Shown: positions 1 through 8,400 of the stretch, piece by piece
How positions within the stretch are numbered: the first letter of the stretch is position 1
How the letters are laid out: each line of letters opens with the position of its first letter
Translations under genes and position numbers: made by a program
The notes under the pieces: generated by a model
Databases searched by the model: none
What the model saw: only the letters and a program-made list of their open reading frames with translations
Told to the model about the DNA's origin: nothing
Origin: Euperipatoides rowelli
Lineage: Eukaryota; Onychophora; Udeonychophora; Euonychophora; Peripatopsidae
Direction: 5' to 3' (one strand)
DNA: 16,196 bases
NCBI GenBank assembly: GCA_003024985.2
Contig: PXIH01S0034633.1

Positions 1-180
1 TGATTTATTTTAATGACAAAAACAATGTGTTTATTATAATGGCAAAAGGCTTGTTTTAATATGGCAAAAACAATAAGTGAGAGGATGAATATAATAATTC
101 TCTTAGATAATATGTGGCTGACATCAGTTTCTGTAAAAGTACTTTGGCAATATTCGATAATCTATATAATAAAATCTAAT
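1..180 (+). repeat. Degenerate direct repeat, copy 1
   Basis: It contains several copies of a short unit close to TGATTTATTATAATGGCAAA, then an AT-rich segment with GAATATAATAATT, CTTAG and ACTTTGGCAAT. The same order of elements recurs at 1517-1700 with substitutions and small indels. Probably two pieces of one decayed repeat family. Confidence 0.6.
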
Positions 181-561
181 CATCTATTTATAATAAAACC
201 CACATCTTCTGGGGAAAGGGTTGTTAAAGTGGTTTACCAATAATTTTTTTTTTAATTGATTTACTTTATGTAGGTTTAGTTTTACCTAAAAATATTTGTT
301 TAATTAATCAATTTGAAAAATTTAAACTTAAACATATAAAAATTTGTAAGTTTCTATGTTGTTTACAAAAAATAAAACCCTACTGCTGACGTCAATTTGA
401 CTTAGCCAAAGAATAAAATCTTGGCTGGAGGAAAATGCATATCAGGGATCCAGACGCTAGTCATGACTTCATTACATTATTGTTTAGAAAACAATCAACA
501 AAATAAGTTATAAGTTTATCATCATCAAATATATACGGGAAAAACAATGACAATTAATTAG

Positions 562-632
562 TTAAATAATGTATTATGGTTCAAATCCATTGTTTCTGAC
601 CCAATAGATATGAACCATAATACATTATTTAA
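562..632. repeat. Perfect 22-bp inverted repeat (hairpin, 27-nt loop)
   Basis: The arms are 562-583 and 611-632 and pair without mismatch (the right arm begins TGAACCATAATACATTATTT). The loop is 584-610. The left arm and loop include GGTTCAAATCC, which resembles a tRNA B box, but no A box or tRNA fold is present. It could be a small palindromic transposon remnant or a transcribed hairpin. Confidence 0.8.
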
Positions 633-929
633 ATGATTTACTATTATTTAAAAAAAAAAAAAAAAACTTGTGTATACCAAAATCCAAAAGGCTTTTGTAT
701 GTTGTTAACTTGACACGATGAGAACAAATTGTTAACTATTATTTCCAAAGTTTTTAATAATACTTCTTAAACATTCTTTGAGATTATATTTTTTAATGCA
801 AATAAAAACTGTTTAAGGTTTTCTTTTCAGCCGGCTTTGCCTTTATAGAAACTACCGACTGCAAATAAAATTAAAAAAAAAGCTTTGAATCACTGTTCTA
901 CATTCTGATTGGTCTATTCTGTGAAGCAG

Positions 930-1208
930 TGTCTAGCTATCAAACTTCACAGTAATATTCCTAAAAAATATAATTTTGAAAAGTTTAATTATTTAAAAAA
1001 AAAATAAGCTAAACAATCTAAGCCAATTGATTTCTAAAATGAAACAAATAATTTAATATACTTACTACAAGTTCTACAACATGTTGATCTTTTTACTAAC
1101 GAGTGACGGTTAGTGTGAATGGAATGATCACTTGGGAAATGATTTGTTAGCTGACAAATGATTAGCTAATTTTTTAGGAAAATTGCTGTGAAGTTTGATA
1201 GCCAGACA
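930..1208. mobile_element. Fold-back (MITE-like) element with 39-bp inverted arms
   Basis: Arms 930-968 and 1170-1208 match in 36 of 39 positions as inverted repeats; the right arm includes CTGTGAAGTTTGATAG. The 201-bp centre is AT-rich and has no open frame. An extra short inverted pair, CTGTGAAG/CTTCACAG, lies at 919-926 and 945-952. No transposase is present. The arms may extend beyond the part I could align, and no clear target-site duplication was seen. Confidence 0.75.
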
Positions 1209-1407
1209 CTATTCTGGTCTGATAACCACTATTACTGGAATAACGCTGCAAGATTTTTCTGGCAAAATTATAGACGTGCCATCACTATTGGGGTTGATTT
1301 ATTGATACATATTGGCATAAAACCGAATTTTGATATATTTATGGACCGAATATAACAAATTGATTAATTAAACAAGCATTTTTATACAAAAATACACATA
1401 AATACAT

Positions 1408-1449
1408 AAATCAATGAAGTTGAAATAGGCATTTCAACTTCATTGATTT
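1408..1449. repeat. Perfect 19-bp hairpin with 4-nt loop
   Basis: The arms are 1408-1426 (AAATCAATGAAGTTGAAAT) and 1431-1449, fully complementary, with loop AGGC. A run of nine T follows. On the plus strand the layout resembles a bacterial terminator, but in a eukaryotic intron it is more likely a palindromic repeat or a hairpin RNA source. Confidence 0.85.
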
Positions 1450-1516
1450 TTTTTTTATCAGTTATGTAAAGTTTGTTTCTTTTTCCAATAAATCAATAAT
1501 AATAATAAAATGCAAA

Positions 1517-1700
1517 TGATTTATTATAATGGCAAAACCAATAATGATTTATAATGACAAAAACAAGTGAATATAATAATTATCTTAGGTAATACATGAA
1601 TGATGTCACTTTCTTTAAAAGTAGACTACTTTGGCAATTATCGATATTTTGTATAATGAAACACAAGTGATTTATTATAATAGCAAAAACAATAAGTGAG
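1517..1700 (+). repeat. Degenerate direct repeat, copy 2
   Basis: Same arrangement as the copy at 1-180. Units near TGATTTATTATAATGGCAAA lie at about 1517, 1544 and 1668, and the shared core GAATATAATAATTATCTTAG...ACTTTGGCAATTATCGAT sits between them. No coding capacity. Confidence 0.6.
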
Positions 1701-2581
1701 ATAAAAATTCTAACAACAATATTAAGAATAAAATATAATATTTACTTATTTTTAATTTTTAATAAAGATGTGGAAAATATTCTAAATTCTATAATTATTT
1801 GCTATTTTTTAATATTGTACTTGATACTGTAATAATATATCTATCATTAAAGGTAAATCTCTATGAAAACATCATAAATTTATTTTGCTTAACAAATAAT
1901 AATTTAGTTTGTAGTGTACAGTATATGAGTAATTTTTTTTAAATGTTTGACTAAATTTTTAAATTAGTTTTATGATTAAAATTTGTGGTAGAATTGGTCC
2001 TCACCTATTAAAGTGTAGCCAAATTATTCAAAATTAAATGTATAATCCTAACCATAAACCATGTCAAAAATTATTGGAATTGCAGACACCTGCCTGATAG
2101 CCTTAAACTTGGTCTATTGTTTATCATCTCCATTCATCTGGAGTTTAGGTTAGTATTTTTAATTAAGAGAAAAAAAAATTGATTAGGTTTAGATTCCCAT
2201 CCCCAGCATGATGTAAAAGTGTTTGACTGACGAAATTAAAATATCGGAAAAGTAAAACCACTAAAAATATTTTGTGATTCATATTAAAATGTATATTTTT
2301 CCATTAGACTATGATTTTACTGAGCCATATTAACTTTTTTAACTGGAATAATTAATAAGCCATTTTTAAAAGGTACAGTAGCATTATTTCATGTTTATTC
2401 CTTTAAAAGTGAAACACCACTAATAATTTATTGAATGTAAATTTCTTCATTAGATTATGATTAATTGTTGTTTAGCAGCTATAAAAAAAAAAACATTTTT
2501 GGTTAAAGAATTATTTGTGTGACTTATAAATATTCATTTGGCCTTATTAAAGTTAGTATTTAACATATAGGTTGATGTAAG

Positions 2582-3189
2582 TCACAGACTGCATCACGAA
2601 TCAATTTGAGCTTGTTTAGATTTTTTTTAATATACGTTTAAAATGTTAGAAAAAATTGATCTGCCCTCCAACTATGAAATAAGGTCTGTCATCTGTTTCC
2701 TGAATCCTAAAAATGTGAAACCTGCTGAAAATCATTGACACATTGTGAGACCTTGAAAAAAACTATCATGCAATCCATAAAAAAATTAACTCATGGAGTT
2801 GTCTAACTTGTCTTGCTTCATGATAATGCTTGGCTTCATACTGCTGCTCAAATTCAGACACTCATCCCAAAATTTGCCGGTGGCAACAATTTAATCATGC
2901 TCCCAACAGACCTTTTTTAAGGTCTCTCATTATGCAGATGACTTGTTTGATTTGTTGATGAATGTCAGGAAATGGAAATTGGACCTAATTTCACAGTTGG
3001 AGGGCAGATCGATTGCTTTGAAGTTTTTAAACATATAGAAAAATATCTAAACAAACTCAAATTGAGTCGTAATGCACTCTGTGATTAGCCAATGAATGGA
3101 AGAAGTTAGCATGCTTGTGTAAATACACGTTTGAAGCACTGAAATGTAAAAATTTAAAAATGGTACTTACTTTATGAATCACCCTTGTA
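2582..3189 (+). mobile_element. Decayed, internally deleted mariner-like element
   Basis: Arms 2582-2680 and 2988-3084 form a long imperfect inverted repeat (roughly four in five positions by eye), including CTGCCCTCCAAC on the left and GTTGGAGGGCAG on the right. Broken pieces of a mariner-type transposase lie between them. The right end is probably at 3189: the reverse complement of 3162-3189 begins TACAAGGGTGATTCATAAAG, like the ends of several mariner families that insert at TA. The left end is unclear; similarity appears to continue to about 2530 after a small insertion. Total length, about 0.6 kb, is half that of an intact mariner. Confidence 0.8.
2643..2945 (+). pseudogene. Mariner-family transposase remnant
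   Basis: An ATG at 2643 opens 31 codons to a TGA at 2736. They include YEIRSVICFLNPKNVKPAEN, resembling the N-terminal helix-turn-helix of mariner transposases. A large internal deletion follows. The frame then resumes as LHDNAWLHTAAQIQ at 2816-2857, matching the HDNARPHTA block that carries the second catalytic Asp (codon 2822-2824); the usual Arg-Pro is Trp-Leu. Frameshifts follow: HAPNRP in another frame near 2895 resembles the HPPYSPDL block. Stops, frameshifts and the missing middle make it non-functional. Confidence 0.78.
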
Positions 3190-3462
3190 TTAGCAATTAA
3201 TTGTACATGTGGGCAGTGGGTGGCAGGATTTTGTTGTCCATAAATTGTTGATTATCATAGACATCACAAAAGTTCAGCTACTCGTTATTGTACTTCTTTT
3301 TTTGTGAAGTACAGGATTTCTCGCATTGTAAAAAAAATCTAAATCCAAAGTGCTTGACTAAAATTTTTCTCTACACATGGATTAAATGATCAACTGAGAA
3401 ATCATTTTCAGAGCTTTGTTCATTCAAATACCCTTTAAATTATTGTTGTACATTTTACCGAT

Positions 3463-3486
3463 ATTACCGATTAAATAATCGGTAAT
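3463..3486. repeat. Perfect 10-bp hairpin (ATTACCGATT / AATCGGTAAT)
   Basis: The stems 3463-3472 and 3477-3486 enclose AAAT. Related ACCGAT/GGTAAT words recur at about 4470-4530. The pair may be remnants of the ends of one element, but I could not align longer terminal repeats. Confidence 0.6.
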
Positions 3487-5387
3487 GCTATTTTTTTTCA
3501 GTTATAATATTGATAATGCTAAAATTACTGAAGTGTACCAAATATATTTTTTTAAAAAAAATAAGTAATCTTTAATTATATTTTATTGAAACTAAATTAA
3601 AATACATATTACAAATACAATTAAATATTCAATCATAAAATATCATTAAAATTTAATATATATATATAGTAAACAAAACCAAAATAAAAATAAAACACTG
3701 CATGCTTATTATTAATTAAATTTTTAATTAAAAAAAAAAAGTGTTTCCTGCTATTCATGGTAGATGGTGAGCATAAAATGAAACTTAATGTTGCAATGTT
3801 TAGATTGTTTACTGGTTATTGACTAATTTGACTAGTACTGTTTATTGATATTCAGTGACTTTTAAGTTTTTTACTATGTCAAAATTTTATTTTACACCTT
3901 CCAGTCTCAATGACTTATGGAAGCACTTTCTTTTCCAAATGACTGAAGAAGGATCCCAAGAGATTATCAACAAAACTTTAGATTATTGCCGACAATGGTT
4001 TATTTTGTTTAAGATGGAGCTGAGAAATAGAATCCAATCAAGTTTTTCTATTGGCTTTTTTTTTAATAATTTTTTATTATTAATAAATATATAAAGTTAT
4101 AAAGGAAAATGTACAGTGTGTTTTTAAATATATTTTTTTTAAATAAAATAGCATAATTTTAATAATTTAATCATAATACTTAGTTAATTTAAAGAGTCAA
4201 AATTTATTATTAAAATAAAAACATAAATACAAGAATTTAAAATTTTAAATGAGGGAAAAATATCCTAAATTTATCTTAACTTTGTTAAGCAGCATAATAT
4301 GATAAACTGATAATTATGATAATAATTACATTTTACAAGTTATTAGCCTATATTGTTCTATTTATTTTATTTTGAATAAAGCATGTTGGAAAATTTTTAT
4401 CTTGAAAGTTTTTTTTTAATAATGTGTAAAGTATAATATTTTTATTATGATGTTTATTTTTAATTAAGTTCGGTAAATAATTTGTAATTACCGATTCGAT
4501 AATGAAAAATAATTTTGGATACTGGTAATGATTTTTTGGTACCAATGTTAAATGCTATTTAAAATATACAGAGAGAACAAAATTTATATTAGAACCAGGA
4601 AGTGGGTGATTAAATTTGGCATCCATAACAATCCAACTCATCACCATATTCCTTGTCAAAGTATGGGAAAAAAGCGAGGAGAAGGAAAAACTTGTGCAGA
4701 GGATCTGATCCAGTTTCCTGCCATTGGGCAAACAAAAGCATGAAAGTGGTTACAGCCATCTATCTAAACTTTTTTACGTCAAATATTTACCAGACCTTTC
4801 TCTTTAAATATATTTGTTTACAAGTAAGACAAAATATCATAAGGCATAATATTGTGAGAGTAAATTTTTTTTTTTCAATATTAGGGTTTGAATTACTGGG
4901 CTTTCCAGATTGTACATTTTTTCCGTATTCTTACGTTTATTTTTTATCTTAAAATACATTTTCCGTAATTTGAGGCCTTTGTACTTTTTTTTTTTTTCAC
5001 AATAAAAGTATATTGTAAAAACACTAGATCTATAAAATTACTTCAGGCTGCCAAATTATCTGTTAAATATGAGTGATGTCAGCAACACATCACGTTTTCA
5101 TAAGTACTAGCAGTTTTATTATACAGCAAATGTACAGTTGTGATATACAATTTATTGTTATGAATATTGTAAAGATATTTCTTAATATTAAATGTCCAAA
5201 ATCAAGTTAAAACTGGTAATGTCTAACTATAAATTTTCGTTTATATGTTGTATATATTTTCCTTACTTTTTTTGTGAAAATTTTCTATTTTTCCCCAAAA
5301 ACAAATCTGGCAACCCTATAAATACTGTAAGTACTAACAGGTCAGATTATTAGTGTGATTATTACATTTTTCGTTTTATTTGTTTAG

Positions 5388-5451
5388 GCTAATAAAATTG
5401 ACGAAGCTTTATCACAGTATTTAGGTACAGCAGAGACGATTGAACCGACTG
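5388..5451 (+). CDS. TOP3A: TOP3A exon A: end of the topoisomerase IA core
   Basis: A pyrimidine-rich tract ending TGTTTAG precedes the exon, and the donor is GTAAGT. It encodes 21 codons, ANKIDEALSQYLG then TAETIEPT, and ends in phase 1. The KIDEALSQYLG stretch matches the helix that closes the TOP3A core just before the zinc fingers. The preceding exon must end in phase 0; I did not find it convincingly in 1-5387. Confidence 0.88.
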
Positions 5452-8400
5452 GTAAGTACTTGAATATACATGCACTGGATTGTGACTTTTTTTTTAAATT
5501 ACATGATGAGGAAAATCATATGTGTGTCTGCTTATAAGTCAAAGATGTTCACTTCATAACAGTTTTGCATTGACTGAAGTGCAGAAGCTGTCAAAATATT
5601 GTTTAAAGAAACATGTAAGAAAAATAACTAAGTCAAATGCCAGGGAAGTTCTGTGGTTTCCATAAGAGTCAATCAACTAATGGATAGACATGCTGTGATT
5701 CTGTAATCCGTGGCTTTGTAATGTATGAAGAACACTGATTACTGATTAGNAATTGCTTCTTGCTGGTGAGAGCAAGAGCCAATGCCTAACCTAATAATGA
5801 GTTTGCAGTCAGATTTCAGAGAATCCCCCGCAAAACATGAGATAGTCAGAAATGGCAACCAAGCATGAGAAAAGACTAAGACAAATAGTTATCTTCATNA
5901 TGTATGTTTTATTGCTGACAATAATAATAATATTTGGACAGATTATTGTGACAAAATATGGATAAGGGCAACAGCCCAACAATTGTGATAATACTCTGGT
6001 TGTAAGTTTCTGTGCTATCCCTAACTATGGGAAAATTATTTGTGTGGCAGTAATAATAATTATGATAATGTTCAGTTTACCCTAGGGTTTTTGTGGATTA
6101 GGATACCTTGAGTTGGAGAAGCTGTGGCTGCTTTTGGACCTTGAGCTGTGGGTAATTTGGCTCTGCTGCTGCTATTGATCCTCTGGCTTTGAGTCTGGAC
6201 AATACTTTCTGCTGGTTCTTCTGATAATTATTTCTGCCCAAGCATGGGCTAACAGGAGATAAGCACTCCTGGCTTATCTGTATTACTAATGGGATTGCAC
6301 TGGCTGGAACATCGTGAACAATAGTGAGCTCTCCTTTTTATAGTATTTGCCTGCATTCCTGAAGGATTCAGGTTGCAGGCAAATAACAAAGAGCTCACTG
6401 TCATTGGCCTATTGAGGTTCTTAGTAGCCTATTGGCAATAAGGCTGAGAGTTTCTTTGTAGGTAGGCCCATTAGCTTACAATACAGTCGTGCAGACCAAG
6501 CTTATGTTAGTGAGTTATGGAAGTCAGGTTTTTGGCCAGCAAGGCTTAAAGACTGGAAGCAAGAGGCCACAAAAACATTGTGTTTCTCATTTGAAGTTAG
6601 TTATGATATTATTACTACCACTATTACTGACCACACATATTATTATGATAGTTTGTGATTATTATGGGTTAGTTAGGGTGGCACTAGGGGGTCTTAGCAC
6701 ACATTATTGTAATAATAGATTGTACATAATAATATTAGGATGTATACTGTATATAACCAATATCTGTCAGCTGATCATATTATTGTATTTTATGTTGGAC
6801 AACATGTCCTGTCAGCCATATTATCATAATTATTAGTAATACATAAGCATATCAGAGATATTTGTAATGGTACTGTTGCTGAGATATGGCATGTAAGATG
6901 GCCGGATTGCATTCTATTGGAGATGCAAATTGGGCATGCTACAATTCTACTTTTTTATTTTTGCAATAAAGAAATTCTGTGTAGAAGAAAAAAAAATCTT
7001 TATAAAACAAGATAATATGCAGATGCTTCACACTAAAATATCATAAAAAATGCAAAGATAGTCTCATTATATGAATGAAAGATTGTCAGTTATTCGTTCA
7101 ATCACTCTATTGCACATATCTTCTAACTATAATAAAGGCAAGTTTGGTCTCTTCAGTCATGATGTCTGTCACACTGCTCTGTTTTTGCTCTATTTTCTGT
7201 CCATAGATGTCGCTGTATCCGTCAGTTTTGACTGGCTTTTAATGTGGCTGTTATAGCAAGTTAAGAAGGAAGAAATTAATGTCATTTTTTAGGGGCTTTT
7301 AAACTAGTCATAAAATATTTATTACAGAAGGGCAGTGTGCCTGCACTGGAACAGTGGAATTAGCATATCATCTTTTTATTTCACTCCTAATTGTATATCT
7401 ACTGCACTTCACTAAAAGGAACTAGTTATTCTCATTCCAAGATAATTTTATTTATTTCTATGGTATTTTTAAAAGGATGCTACGGGAAGGAAAGAAATAG
7501 CGTCAGCTCAATTTGTGAATCAGTTTGAATTTAAACATTTTTTTCAATACCATCTCTGAGGGAATTTGTATAAAGTGTACAATCAAGTGGAAGAATGTCA
7601 ACATAAGGTGATTGCTGGATTTATAATCCCTAGGAAATTATGATTTTCCTCACCTTTAAAGGTGAAACACAGTGGAATTAAACTTTTTTCCTTCATTTAT
7701 TTTGAAAGATAATAACTTTAAAAAATGAGTACATTTATTAAAAATAAAAAAAAATAATTAAATATGAAGAAATTAATAAATATAATTGTCTTTGTCTGAG
7801 ATTACATTTTTCAAGACATCACTTGAAATTATTTAGTGACATCATTCCGGTAAACAATCTGGGATAGCAGCAAGGGATCACCATTAATTCTATTATTGAA
7901 GTTGTTATTGTCTGGAAATCTATATGCTTTTCCTATTTAGTTATCATTCAGATTTGCTTCCACTGTATATGTTTGTTGTTCTAGATATGGTGGTGATACA
8001 CAGTGGCTATTGAAAACATTACTGTTTAAAGGGGAGGAGTTATAAAATGAATTTTGATTAATATTCTAAATAGCTTTTTTTTTTTTTTTAACAAGTGGAA
8101 TCTTTTTTTTTTTTAGTCCTTATCTTTTAAAATAGTGATAAAAAATTTAATTCATTGAATATCACCTTTAAGTCAATAATTGCAAATGAGTTAAATTTAT
8201 CAAATTTAAATAAGGGAATGCTAAAAATTTTAATATGTTGAATTAATCAGTACAAAATTTATAAAACAAAGAATTAATATACTGTAGTTGTGGCCTATAT
8301 TAACTCGTTATCATGTGATGTTTGAGTTTGAATTAAAATTGTTGTACAAATTCTAATAATTTATTTTATGTTGATGATTTTGTTATAAAACATTTTCTTT

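Larger units (their letters stand above)
1..5387 (+). other. Upstream intron(s) of TOP3A with repeats and transposon relics
   Basis: No exon of the topoisomerase core could be recognised here, so this is read as intron sequence 5' of exon A. It is AT-rich with many A and T runs. Identified contents are listed separately. I see nothing further in 240-560, 633-929, 1210-1407, 1700-2580 (apart from weak internal similarity around 2265-2330 and 2405-2465) and 4550-5387. A small diverged upstream exon could have been missed. Confidence 0.6.

Noticed and set aside
579-590. GGTTCAAATCC as a tRNA or SINE B box
   Set aside because: No matching A box upstream and no cloverleaf; the sequence belongs to the 22-bp hairpin.
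1408-1460. Rho-independent transcription terminator
   Set aside because: The hairpin and T run look right, but the window is an intron of a eukaryotic gene, so the term does not apply.
3855-4094. Open frame of 79 codons as the missing upstream TOP3A exon
   Set aside because: It has MSK and a Y...F pattern slightly like the end of the topoisomerase core and a good AG upstream, but the residues do not align and no suitable phase-0 donor follows.
4552-4952. Overlapping plus frames with Lys/Arg-rich stretches as exons
   Set aside because: Two frames are open over the same bases and neither resembles the topoisomerase or any domain I recognise.
6489-6836. 115-codon plus-strand frame as a gene
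   Set aside because: The second half is an Ile/Leu/Tyr-rich translation of AT repeats, with no domain and no coding-like composition.
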